A stretch of DNA of 64,000 nucleotides, from contig SMMW01000554.1 in NCBI GenBank assembly GCA_004794655.1, forward strand, positions 11,673,501 to 11,737,500, in the 5' to 3' direction. This document shows positions 23,257-34,594 of the stretch, piece by piece. The notes under the pieces were generated by a model. The model was given only the letters and a program-made list of their open reading frames with translations. It was not told the origin of the DNA and ran no database searches. Both the position numbers and the translations under genes were made by a program. Positions within the stretch are counted from its first letter, which is position 1, and every line of letters starts with the position of its first letter. The DNA comes from Marisa cornuarietis. Lineage: Eukaryota > Mollusca > Gastropoda > Architaenioglossa > Ampullariidae.

Positions 23257-23662
23257 TTTCAGTGCACGTCCCAAGAAATTTCACAGAACACCTTCAGTAC
23301 ATTCAAAGAGAATTAAAGGGGAAGCCACTCGAAGGGACGTTTAGAGTAGCCGCCCGAGCCATCACTGAGTTGACTGCTAGTACGACGCCGTAATCTTCGC
23401 CGAGATTCTCAGAGTTTTATTATATGTATTCTTTGTTTCCTGAATTAAACATATCTTCTTTTAGTGTTGAAATACCTATTTGAAAACTAGAGTTTCAGAT
23501 TTATTTCTATTTGCTGTATTTGAAAGATCCTCTTTCAGTCCATGACCTTCGGATCCAGTTTCCGAGACCATTTAAGGCCAAACTCGTTGAATGCGACGTT
23601 CGCATGCTGACGATCGCTGAAGATCGCGACAGAGTGACATAAGGTCTTTTTCTCTAGAAAGG
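23257..23662. promoter_or_regulatory. Probable bidirectional promoter between SNAPC1 and the Kelch gene
   Basis: The start codons of two divergent genes are 406 bp apart, so both 5' UTRs and core promoters must lie here unless a 5' UTR intron exists. The middle (about 23330-23410) is richer in CpG dinucleotides than the surrounding AT-rich DNA. No TATA box is apparent. A pyrimidine tract ending CTCTAG at 23656 just before the Kelch ATG could be an acceptor for a 5' UTR intron, which would move that gene's promoter upstream. Confidence 0.55.
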
Positions 23663-25853
23663 ATGAACGAGCAGCAAGAAAAGCTCTTGAAAGGACTCCA
23701 TGAAATGTTTGAAACAGGAACGCTGACCGACATTACACTCATAGCAGACGACACCCGAGTGAAATGCCATCGCAACGTGCTTGCAGCCAGCAGTCCTTAT
23801 TTCAGGTAATGGAAGGCCAAGTCAGCCATTATTTTGAACTACGATATTGTAATATAAAGAAGTAAATAGTAAGCACTATTTAATGATAGTAATTAGTGGC
23901 AGGGACTTGAGAAAGCATTGGTACTATTTCAGTACAGCTGTGTATATAGTTATTGGTCGATGGTAATTCAGTCTTGAGCCAGAGGGATAGTTTATGAAGT
24001 ACTTTAATTGCATTTAAACAATAAAGAATAGAGCCATTTAATTAGTGTTAAACTAATATATGGAAACATAATTTCAACTTCCATCTAAATTACATTTCTG
24101 TTTCACCACTTGTGAAATATCTTTGTGTGTGTGTGTGTGTGCGCGCGTGCGTGCGCACTTATGTGCATGTATGAATGTGTGGATATTCAGAGCAATGTTT
24201 ACAAGTGATGTCTGTGAAAGTGGACAGCAGGAAGTAAAACTGCAGGATGTCCCAGGCTCAGTTCTTCACCTTCTTGTGAGGTACCTGTATTCAGGAGAGG
24301 TGCCTATCAACAACGACAATGTTGAAGGTGTCTTGACAGCAGCTAGCATGCTGCAGCTGGACAGCTTGCTTCATACCTGTGAGAATCACATGATTGGTGC
24401 CCTTACTCTTGACAACTGTGTGGAGGTGCTGATGTTTGCAGATTTTCACTCATTGTCCAAGCTGAAATTAGCTTCCCGCATGTATGTGTTGGATCATTTC
24501 ACTGATTTACTAGTATCTGATAGCCTCATGACACTTCCAGAAAAAATGTTTCTGGATCTTGTTACAGCAGATGAGCTGAATGTGGACAAAGAAGAAACTG
24601 TCTATGAAGCCATTGTCTTGTGGGTTCAATCTAATATTGAGGAAAGACATAAAGCATTTACTAAATTGTTCCAGTCTGTGAGGCTGACGTTAATTGACAG
24701 AGACTATATATCTTCTAATATTGAGTCAAATCCTTTGGTCAGAAGAGATGCATTTTGTCGTGGTCTGATTCTTATAGCAAATGTCTACAGGATAGGTGTT
24801 GATGCTCATGCAGATGCCACAAATGAGCTTGAAATAAACTGCAAGCCAAGACATGGTATGTTCAATAAATTCATGTTGATTTTCTCTGGAGGAGCAGGAA
24901 GTGAATGTGATCGCTCCTTCACTGCCTTTGACCCAGAAACCAAGAAGAATTACTATTCAATTAAGCATCATCCAACGTTTGATTTTGAGTTCAAGATAGA
25001 TCATTTTCGTCTGGCAGTCACTCAGGAAAATGGCATCTACTTTTTGGGTGGCATTTTCTTTGACCATTATCATTTTGATGAGCATGGTGCAGCCATGGCA
25101 ACAGTGATGCAGTATGTTCAAAGAGAGGGCTCATGGAAACGGTGTGCAGATATGAACAGCGCAAGGTGTGCCATGGCTGTTTGTTGCTATGACAATAAAA
25201 TCTTTGTTTTTGGGGGCTATGTTACATATCCAGGCTTTCCTCCCTTAGACAGCTGTGAGGTGTATAACCCTGAGAATAATGAGTGGAGCATCTTGGAACC
25301 TATGCCTGTGGGTATAGCTCATCATGCAGCATCTATCTACAAGGAGTCTATTTTCATTTTTGGAGGACTTGATGATGAGGAAGCATACCTAAATACTGTC
25401 CTCAGTTTTCAAGTGCTTCACAATACATGGACGCTGATAAGAACAGAAATGTTTACTGCCAGAGCAGAATGCTTGGCCTTCACATTCAACAGAAAGATTT
25501 ATATCTTTGGTGGATGCAACCAGACTTCTAACCTTTTGTCGGTTGAAGTGTATGAGCCAGATACCAACAAATGGCAGCATGGCGAAGACTTTCCTGACGA
25601 GAGAAAGTTTACTTCAATGGCTCTTGTTGACCGCTATATTTATGTGTGTGGTGGTGTGCGGCAGTTCACACAAAGAGCTGGTAGTAGTCGCCGTTCACGT
25701 ACTGTGGAGACTAAGGATCTCTATCGCTATGACCTCACAAGCAACACCTGGAGCTACTGTACACGCTTGGTGGAATATGGTAGCAATGCTGCTTGTGCTT
25801 CAGCTACAGTCAACATCAAATTGCTTCAGGAGAGCCAGTTTGTTAGTTCATAA
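23663..25853 (+). CDS. BTB-BACK-Kelch (kelch-like family) protein, complete
   Basis: Two coding exons, 23663-23805 and 24191-25853, join inside the codon after PYF to give 601 aa. The BTB domain covers about residues 20-125 (LTDITLIADDTRVKCHRNVL, then AMFTSDVCESGQQEVKLQDV). A BACK domain covers about 130-235. Six Kelch blades follow, with Gly-Gly doublets near residues 281, 336, 390, 440, 490 and 536 (FSGG, YFLGG, FVFGG, FIFGG, YIFGG, YVCGG). Family members usually act as substrate adaptors of CUL3 ubiquitin ligases through the BTB/BACK region, so that role is inferred. A basic loop (AGSSRRSRTVETK) interrupts the last blade. Which KLHL orthologue this is cannot be decided by eye. The intron between the exons is 385 bp and carries a GT microsatellite close to the acceptor. 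It is divergent from SNAPC1. Confidence 0.94.
24124..24157. repeat. GT/GC dinucleotide microsatellite in Kelch gene intron
   Basis: An alternating GTGTGT...GCGCGCGTGCGTGCGC run ends 33 bp before the acceptor of the second coding exon. Its purine-pyrimidine alternation is Z-DNA-prone. Confidence 0.9.
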
Positions 25854-26950
25854 TGTAACTTGATGGGATTTGGTGTGTGGAATCTTTGTTTTTAAAGCTG
25901 ATGATTTGTGTGTTTTGTTCATAGCAATTGCAGCTACAATAACAAGAACAGAAATTGTATATATATATATATACACATGTGAGTGAGTGAGTGACTAAGC
26001 ATTCTTAAAGATTATACTGAAATCTAGCCATGACATGATTAAAGAAGAAAAACTAATCTTTAATTTCTTCAAATTTTGGATCCCCTTTTTGAAGCCTTTT
26101 TGGCCAATTTTCTTGTGTGGACTGTAGGCCAAAGTTTTATTTCCCCCCTCCCTTTAATATTTAACAAATCAGGAAATACCTTATCTCTTGTAACTGTATT
26201 CTTTATACATTGGTTTAAAGTTTTTTGCTGAGCTTTGTGATATTTGATATTTTTGTGTTTGCACCAACATGAAGTATTTAGAAAGATTGTGCAACATCAA
26301 AATTTAATGAGGTGTTTGAACAAGCTCAAAATTCATGCCCATATTAATACATTGATAATTGCTTTTATTAATTGTTACTTTGAAAGCCTTTCTGATTTCT
26401 GGAAAATCACCACCTTTGTAAAACTATCTGCAATACCTTGTCAAAATTTTTAATGTTTGATCATTTGGCATTATAACAGAATTCAGACATTTGTTTCCAG
26501 TACATCTAATGCTAATTGTAATCATAATGTGTTCAGAAACTGAGGAATGTTTCCAAGAGTATGTCTTGTTTATTTTTTATACATGCTGAACTCTGCTTCT
26601 ATTCCTGATCATGGATCTGATGTTTTACTAGATGAAGTGCAGAATTGTTACTAACAAGTGGTTTGCCTTTGTGCCAAAATAGTTTGAGAAAAATGCAGTA
26701 TGATAATGTGTTATAGAAGAATTGACAGATTGATAAAAATCTTCGGGGTTTGCAATTTTGAACTCATGAACTTTGTACAGAAGATCTGAGCTTTTTCCCC
26801 TTACCTTTGTTGAGACTGTTTATGTCGATCTAAATTTATGACACTTTAGAAAATATAATCTACTGACACGATCTCGTTGGTCAGTGTCCAGGGCCGCCGC
26901 GAGCCATCATCAACCCCTGGGTAGACCTCTTGTAATCGTAAATTATTTTC
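25854..26950 (+). other. 3' UTR and flank of the Kelch gene
   Basis: AT-rich sequence follows the stop codon and holds a TA/GAGT simple repeat at about 25957-25995. No AATAAA was seen in the first kilobase; an ATTAAA variant lies at 26038-26043. The transcript end is unresolved. Confidence 0.45.
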
Positions 26951-28576
26951 CCAGTATATAATAATATGCTTACTATTCGATTGTCAATATCTACATTTCA
27001 TTCAGTAACGTAATATAGACTGCAAAAATTAGGACAAGTGCACTAGGACCTACATCACTACTTGAACGTAGATTGTTTACACGTGAGGTGTTAGTAAGTA
27101 AGGAAGAATGAATGACGTTAAAAGATCAGACTTCAAAGAAAAAAATCCACAGAGTGAGGATTGTTACGTAAACCTTTCTTTAAAAGAAAAAGAAAAGGAA
27201 AAGAAGAAGGAAGAAAATCCACTGACCAAGGCCGGGCCCCCTTCACAGCCGCGGGCCCTGGTACACCAGACCCCCCTGTCCACTAGTCACGTCAGACCTG
27301 TCAATGTCACTGGGGTTTGGGTTTAACATTGATTGCAATATCACCAAATAAGTTAAAGAGCTTTGGGCAATAAGGGACTGAAGCTGGTATCGCTTTTTAT
27401 AATAATGACAAAATTAAATGCAATAGAATTATAAATTTAAAAACAAGTGCTTTATTTAGTGGAGGTGGAGTCATGCAATAGGTGTGCAATACTTGTAAAG
27501 CTGTTTCTTGCGGTTGAATTACAATAAAAAATCACTTTGCAATCAGTCCCCTCCCATTAAAAATTACCAGGATTGATATTTCACGCAGCATTTGTTTCGT
27601 GCATGTCTTTTGACTGCGCAAAATTATTGCAATCACGAAATTTTGCTTTTCGTTACCGTCCTTGGTACCGAAATTATGTGTGGGATTGTTGAAATACACT
27701 TTATATTTTTTCCCAAACAGTCAAAGTGTGATGTTTTAAAGTTTATTGATGAATGCGTGCCATGTTGTGTATTTTTGTTTAAAAAAAACCCATCCATCTC
27801 AGTTTTCTTTCATGCAAACGCACGTCCTCAAATACTATGTTTGCGCTCTCGTTGTAAGCACTGGAGAAACAAATTGGAGAGCCAAGAAGTCAAAACCTGA
27901 AGAACATATTGAAATACCTCACTTAAAATATATCGGTTCTTCGATGTTCATCTGTTGGGCTACATGGATGAAGGAGTTGGAAAGATAGAATTAACGATTA
28001 GAATGAGAGAACAAGATCATGTCATAGTATTTCTGCATGTTCACTTGATATATATATATAAGAGAGAGAGAATGGGGGGAGTGCATAATTTTATGCTGGG
28101 CTCAACGAACGTGAACTACTTCAAAGTATATGTAAAATTATTCCTAGTTCATAGTAGTAGTAGTAGGAGTAAATTTTAATAGACGCCTACGTTCCCACGA
28201 AGTAACTTTAATTTGGAGTTGAATTTCGCAACCATACCTTATAATCATCCATTAAAGCCTTAAGACAGATCTCTGCATTTTGGAATGGTTCACGAAGCTT
28301 TTCAAATTTGGAAAGATTTTCCGGAACTGAGTTTCAATTGCAGCAACTCTTTGAAAAATTAAATTTGCGTTTAGTGGTAATACAATGTTCTATACAATCT
28401 TTTCCTTCTGAATTTCTAGTAACGTTAGGGTTTGTGGGGAGGAGAAAATACCTGCATACTATCTCGACATAAAAATTTTGAAACACCTTAATAAGGTCTT
28501 CTCTGATCCTTTTTCCCTTAAGTGTGGTCGCAAATACTATAATGTTTCGGTGTAAGACGCATCTCTACATTACACT
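26951..28576. other. Gene-free stretch
   Basis: No splice-consistent coding similarity is visible. The segment includes a GC-rich patch at about 27225-27265, a short TA/GA run at about 28050-28070 and a GTA-rich run at about 28150. Confidence 0.5.
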
Positions 28577-28848
28577 GGGGAGCGGATGGCCGAATGGTTA
28601 GTGCTGGCGTCCGAACCGAGAGCGCGCTGATTCAATTCCCGATAAGCGCAGCAAACTTCCTCCAGTCGAACCAGCTGGCGGGAATGGGTACCTGACTCCA
28701 CAGAGGGTTGGGGAAGATCAGGCAGCGAGGGAGAGGAGATAGACACCGCCCTCGTGTAAAGCTGGCCCCGAGAAAAATGAGGTCTCAAACACCTCACCCC
28801 CCCCCCTCAACGACCTGCAAAGGTTAGGGGATGACCTTTACCTTTTAC
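28577..28848 (+). mobile_element. tRNA-derived SINE, family A, copy 1
   Basis: It starts with an A-box-like GATGGCCGAATGGTTAG and a degenerate B box (GATTCAATTCCCG), then a body containing GCAGCGAGGGAGAGGAGA and AAAGCTGGCCCCGAGAAAA. It ends CCTTTACCTTTTAC. A second copy in the same orientation at 60939-61207 matches along the whole length, which establishes it as a repeat family. Confidence 0.85.
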
Positions 28849-28858
28849 ATTATACAGA

Positions 28859-29440
28859 CGATTTAATTACACGTCTTTGTACGCGTACTACTAAAATCGG
28901 TTGCCATTTCAAGAAGGCATACCAGATCACATTGAAATATTCCAAACATGGATGCACACATGCCTTGTACAATTTTAAAAACGTCTCCCTGTTCAAATAA
29001 TTAAGCGTCCTAATACTAACCAACCACGTGTTTTGCTTTGTTTAAAAACCTTTGAGTGAATCTAATGACGTCTCACAATCACAAGTAAGGCCCAAGTTCC
29101 CCTCATCATTCTCTGTTTTTACTGTCTGAACTTCATTAATTTTTATTCTGTACTCCCATCTTGTATTATTTTTACCTACGTGCATAATACCACATTTTGA
29201 TATATGAACATATTATTATTTCCACTGTTCACACTACTTCTGTAACATGAAAATATCACTTTGAATCATTGCGCTATTCGATGCTACATATTTTTTCATC
29301 TGCAAATACCTTGAAAGTACTAAGTAATGTATCTGGTAATTTATTGATAAATACAGTGAACAATATTGGACCTAAAATACTTCACTGAGGGGTTACCCTC
29401 GAAACTGTGGCTTTACCTGATTAAGCAGATCCCATTCTAA
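28859..29440 (-). mobile_element. Decayed CR1/L2-like LINE, reverse transcriptase C-terminal part
   Basis: Minus-strand translation across frames gives VTPQ-stop-SILGPILFTVFINKLPD, then FADE where active elements have FADD, then SKCGIMHVGKN. Near the left end LNRETFLKLYKACVHPCLEY and VQRRVIK follow. These are the ordered motifs of the palm and thumb of non-LTR reverse transcriptases of the CR1/L2 group. Stops, frameshifts and the changed catalytic Asp show it is dead. It sits 10 bp from the SINE at 28577-28848. Confidence 0.75.
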
Positions 29441-29550
29441 ATTGCAAGCATTCTGAAGAACATATATAGTGGTTCGTCTATTGCTCCTAGTACTGAAAGT
29501 ACTGTCTATAAAGGCATAAGGCAAGTAAAGGCAACCCAGCAAACTTTCGT

Positions 29551-29757
29551 TTTTTTTTAATTTTTATTTTTTTTTAAGGGCAGTCCCTTCTCTTCCTTCT
29601 GCTTTTCCTGCCCCAACCCTGTACGAGGTCAGATCAAAGACTGTCAGATAGGCTGGGTCAGCTGGGGGAGGTGTGCTGTCCCGCCCTATATCGAGCTGGC
29701 TAATGTTCTCTTACTCCTCAGCCGCCGGTGTTCTCACCACTTGGCTATCCTCTCCCC
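29551..29757 (-). mobile_element. tRNA-derived SINE on minus strand, related to family A
   Basis: On the minus strand it begins GGAGAGGATAGCCAAGTGG (A-box type) with a degenerate B box (AGCTCGATATAGG). It then shares AGCTGACCCAG and CAGGGTTGGGGCAGG with family A, and ends in an A-rich tail, seen as the T-rich run 29551-29577 on the + strand. The different tail and body length suggest a sister family. Confidence 0.65.
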
Positions 29758-32379
29758 CCCTCCCCCCCGAACTCCATCGTGCAAAATGCTTCAGAACCAA
29801 AATATTCGCCTACTTTTAAGTAACTGTGACAGCTTTTTAAAAAGTGAGTGGTATCTGTACAATTCCGGTTTCATACAGCTAAATAACGTTTTTTTGTGTC
29901 TTTTAACATTTCTCTGTGGCATTACTTGTAACGGGTCGCAGATAGGTGCTGTTTCGCAAGGTATTTTTCCCCATCTTCTATTTTTACTGAAGAAAATATA
30001 TAAGAAAGAAGAATAACTCTTTTACAATCTTCAATGCGCAATCCACATCTATACACACCTTTTCTTCGTGTCTATCTTGCATCACCTGTATATCTCTGCG
30101 TATTTGACAGCACGATAGCTTTGAGAACATAAGTGCTTACCGGTAGTCATCGTGTGTATGCGTGTGTTCTGAACTGAAAGGATGTTCGAATGACCAGCGA
30201 GGTGATGGTATTGTAGACTATAACTGTCCTGTGCATCATCGTTAACACCCACAGGGAGCGACGAGCTGATGGAGGGGGCAGGACACTGGAAGGACCGGTG
30301 GAACCGACACAATGGTACGCAGACGCTGCACTCCAAGAGGCCGGGCAGCTGTTTCCTCCACGTCCACCGAACCGTTCGGATTAAGACTATTGTAGCTCGC
30401 TTTCTCGTGCCGCTACGAGTGAACATCCTACGACTCCGTCATTAAGTCGCGCCGAGCGATGGCCCTACACCCTCGTTAGGTGCACAGTCTTCAGGACTTG
30501 AGCGAAAAGCCCACCGTCTAGACACCGACCTAGCCTTCTTCTTGGCAATTAGATTTTTCTTTCACCCCCTCCCCTTAGATGCTTATTTCTCCCCTATTGT
30601 TCACAGGGGATTCATTCTCACAACAACGCTGTGCAAGCCGTTTGTCGAAAGAGAAGTGCACGCCAACGTTTTTAACTGTTATTATTTACTAATAGTACAA
30701 CGAAGGGTGGACTGCAGCCAACAGCCATTTACGCGCTCATCAAATCTGGATCATCTAACAGTTCAGAGACTTTAAAAATGCTTATCTGTCTAAATTAAAT
30801 CAAAGACAAACAAAAAAGTTCGTGGAGTCAGATTTGGAAGAAATGATTAATGTTAGAGACAGAAAGAACGCTTCTGTAATGACTGGAGATGTAGAGTTGA
30901 ATCCGTTGTTACGCGGATTCACATGGGGTCACGTGATATACGAGGCAGAGCATCGTTAACTCAAGGTTAGGTCTTTACCAGAAGCATTGCGGGGTCCTGT
31001 AACTGAGAACAGACGCAGACGCTGCTAATCTGAAGGTCGCCGCTATGTGTACGGTGCACAGCTGCAGGTGACTGTTGAAAAGTTTGCTAGGGCTGCACGT
31101 ACTGAGCGGAAGTAAAACGAACCCTGTGGTATGTTTTCCCCTCTGGTCAGTAACTACGTCTTCTGTTGGTGTCCACTGACACGCGAATTCTCCTGGTCAT
31201 CTATCCACCTCCGAAATCCGCAGCTTGCTTTACTCTCCGTCTACAACCGTCTCCGTCTCGACCCTGGGATAACTTCCGGTTAATGGCTATACCCCAGTAA
31301 ATTTGTTTAACGTCACAATCTGTTACGACCGCTCCAGTGATGCAATGAAGTTAGAATTCCCGCGGGACAGACTGAGAAGTTGCAGGCAAAACGAGAATGC
31401 AGAATAGGAGTGCAGTCGTCGTCTAAAGTAAGAGAAATAATGGACAGCAAATTGAAAACTTGACGGTTTCCCCCCACTTCGTTTTGAGCTTGGAGTAGAG
31501 CCGATGGCTAATTCAACTACCATTGCAGTCCTTTGGTGCCCGTCCCAGTGGTGTAGGCAGGAACGCGTCATTAGCAAGCCCTGTAACCTCTTCCATCTCC
31601 CGAGGAGAGATCTCTGGCGAAGTTTTGTACATCAAAGACCGCTCACACATAATATACTGTGATTTCCGCGCCTGTCTGAAAGAGGTCAAAGTTAAGCTGT
31701 TAGAGATCATAGTCCCTGGTGTGAAAAATCACTTTATCTCTGGCAAAAGGCTCCTTCTCTCTCTCTCTCTTGAGTGTGTGCACTTGCTTGCCTGACCTGG
31801 TGTTATTCTTTCTTATTCACATACGTTAATAAGTACCTTAAGCAGTCTTTCCCATTTTTTTTCAACATTGGTCAGTGCAAACACACATACGACACATGCA
31901 TATAGACACCTAGACGCCATTGGTAACGACGCATTGCTATTAGTCTTGCAGTGAGACGAACTTTGGGAACAAATTGTCGGGGGGGTGGGGCTAGAAACCT
32001 TTGCTGACTTCGCCGCAGGGGGAAAAGAAGCAACCGACAGGCCTGAACGAGCAGCAAAGAGATATTTGCATATTGGAATTAGTAGCTGTGGGTGACAAAA
32101 CCCCGAGAGTCATAGCAGTAAGAGATTCTATTTTTCACACAAATGCCATTAGACGCAAGTAAAGTGTGTGGCTCCTCACAAGGACGATATTTCTCGATGG
32201 CGTTGTATTTTCACGATCACATTTTAGAGTTGTGTACACGAGTGGTCAGTAAAAGAGGGAAAGTAACGTATAAGGATAAAACTTGCTCCCCTTCTATCGG
32301 AACGAATCACCAGTTAGAGAGGCCTGTCATGTCAGCAGTAGACATAAAAACTCGACAGAGAAACGACGAGGGCTGGAGT
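29758..32379. other. Gene-free stretch with moderate GC
   Basis: No coding similarity was recognised. Parts around 30150-30540 and 30900-31330 are clearly richer in CpG than the rest of the gene-free region and could hold a non-coding exon or regulatory element, but nothing defines one. Confidence 0.4.
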
Positions 32380-32978
32380 TTAAAGGGCAACACGAGCGTT
32401 CAACGAAAATAGCTGGAAATAGAGAATAAAGTATCACAAAACATATTCTGGCAGTATTTTATGACAAAGAGGCACGAAAAATATTATATTAATGTTTTTC
32501 TCTTAATCACACCTGGATTTGTCGAGAAAACATGAAGTGACAAAATGGTAGTAATTCTAAAAATAGCGTCGTCTGCATGAGCTGAATTTGAAGAGAAAAG
32601 ATGCAATCGTCGGTAAAAGAAAACAGGTCAGGTCACGATGTGCTGTTGCTGGATGTTATCTTCGACTCTCAAATGGAGTTAGTTTGTACTCATTGTCGTT
32701 TCCTAAAGATACCGGCTACAACAGCCAGTGGATTAACTTTGTTCAGAGATCTGTCTATACAGGTCTCAGCTTTGATCCCACACTGTACTCAAGAATTTGC
32801 TCAAAACGTTTAAAAAAAATTAATTGTCTTCTGCTTTCCTGGTGGCAGGTGAGAATGCCGACGTTTGAAGGCTTATATCTTGAAAAGCATAATTACGTAC
32901 GCATATTTTGGGAATTATTATTTTAAGTGAACTTAACCCGATCATGAAAAAAAATGTTGCACTCGTGTTGCCCTTTAA
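32380..32978 (+). mobile_element. Short Kolobok-like DNA transposon carrying a THAP relic
   Basis: Thirteen-base termini AGGGCAACACGAG (32384-32396) and their exact inverse (32962-32974) are each flanked by TTAA (32380-32383 and 32975-32978); the similarity extends further inward with small gaps. TTAA target sites with TIRs starting AGGG, together with an N-terminal THAP zinc finger in the transposase, are traits of the Kolobok superfamily. This copy is about 600 bp, so the catalytic domain is absent. A piggyBac origin (also TTAA) is less likely because of the THAP finger. Confidence 0.65.
32567..32848 (+). pseudogene. THAP-domain exon relic inside the TTAA-flanked element
   Basis: An open frame runs from a possible acceptor (AAAATAG ending 32566) to a possible donor (CAG|GTGAGA at 32848/32849) with no ATG in frame. 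It encodes a THAP finger: Cys codons at 32639 and 32654, then VSLYSLSFPKD, QWINFVQRS and YSRICSK (Cys at 32798). Spacing C-x4-C-x47-C-x2 fits C2CH THAP fingers, with the conserved Pro and Trp present. The final zinc-ligand His is Arg (codon 32807-32809) and the next Phe is Leu, so zinc binding is probably lost. It is probably the N-terminus of a transposase. Confidence 0.7.
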
Positions 32979-33923
32979 AGACAGTACAACGTTTATTTCC
33001 TATACGTGAGATAAAGATGTGAGATAAAGTTGGCCGTTGGCAGTATGTACATCACAGTTAATGGTGTCCGCCGTTACACAGATACAGCACTGTCCACTCA
33101 GTAACATGTCCACGCACAACGTACTGCACTCGCTGCTTCAATCTTACAGCAGTTGGTTTTACATGCTTTGCGATTGGGGAAACATTAGATCACACTATCA
33201 AAGACGATTGTTCTGACATGTGGAGCCTTCACTGCCAATACTCCTAAGCTGTTCAAACGATCTTGACACATCGTTGACCACAACACGTTCTTCACTCTGG
33301 CCAGAATTCTGACCCAGAATTCTACAACAGTTTTACTCCCTTAATCTTATTCCAAAATATAGCTGCTTTGCGAACGATAAAAAATATAGTGAAATGACAA
33401 AAATGATGGTTTTATCGAGAGCGATAGTTTTTGATTATTATCTCAGATTAAAATTGAAGGACAGCTGTTACACCATGTCAAAATAAATGTCATTGTGAAA
33501 AAGAGATATTGCCAAATCTAGGGATATTGCCAATGTAATATTGTTTGCAGGATAACCACACTGTTCTTAATGATGCTTCCTAATCGTGCATCGTTAGTGA
33601 CGCCTCAGCTAGTTGGAGAGGCTGTTGAGTCCGAGATCGTGTACTCCTAAGAAGAAATAGCGTTTGTGTGTGGCGAAATACACGACTTTAAATCTTGATT
33701 CATGCAACTGACCACAGATTAACAAACGCAGAGAATTTTTGGAGTTTATGGTAAGATACTACGATGCTGGGGATTGATGGAAGCATACACAATCGGTAAG
33801 ATGATATAAAACGAATGTGAAGACTGAATTTATACATTTACAAACTCAAGCAAAAGCGTGAAAAGAGGAAACACTATGCACTTCTTTCGTCCTTTACGAG
33901 GCAAGAAGAAACGCCAACAAATT

Positions 33924-33944
33924 CAGACCTACATCGTAGGTCTG
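33924..33944. repeat. Perfect 9-bp stem, 3-nt loop hairpin
   Basis: The arms CAGACCTAC (33924-33932) and GTAGGTCTG (33936-33944) are separated by ATC. There is no T-run or gene context that would make it a known RNA element. Confidence 0.8.
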
Positions 33945-34567
33945 GTCAGTCGAACATCTAGAGTGAATACAAAGCTACTGGTAATTAATTAGTTCCCTGT
34001 GGTTGCCGGTAAAGTAATCGTAGTTGCCTTGTTTGATGGTGTTCCAAAGCTTGTCCCAAGCCTGCCAAGATCCGAAACAAACACAGCTTGAAGACGAGGA
34101 CGATGTTCGATAATCTTTAGATCTCGCCAATGTCGTCCTTATCGAAGTCCTTGCAATGTTTGAGCAGCCGCCGGATGTCTGGGGCTGCAGGACAGAAGAA
34201 GGACGAAGGAAAAATACTAAAGGAGAATTTCTTCCTCTGTATATTCCCAGCACTTGACTTTATCAACAGTTTTATATGTTTGTGACTGCTCATCTCTTGC
34301 TTCTACTGTAAAGGAAACCTGCTTATCTTCTTCCAGAACATTCTGCTGCAAATTATTTGTGTGCATTCTACGATCGACAAGGCTGACAAATAAAATCAGG
34401 TCTCTTCGCGCTGGCAAATTTCACTCACATCACAGACATTTTGACGAATATTTATTCCGCATGCCCATGGCCTGTCATTATGTCAGTTCGAAAACGAGCT
34501 AATGCACATTTGCATCTTCACGCTAAAAACACGCCTATGCAGACAAGCACACAAACACGTAGACATC

Positions 34568-34594
34568 TCTCTCTCTCTCTCACACACACACACG
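34568..34594. repeat. CT/CA compound microsatellite
   Basis: A short CTCTCT run passes directly into CACACA. Confidence 0.85.

Noticed and set aside
23313..23324. TTAAAGGGGAAG near the SNAPC1 start as a Kolobok-type terminus
   Set aside because: No matching inverted end was found within several kilobases.
26880..27265. Possible small DNA element with CCAGGGCC-type ends (CCAGGGCCGCCGCG at left, inverse-like at right)
   Set aside because: The inverted match is only about 8 bp before it drifts, and no target-site duplication is present.
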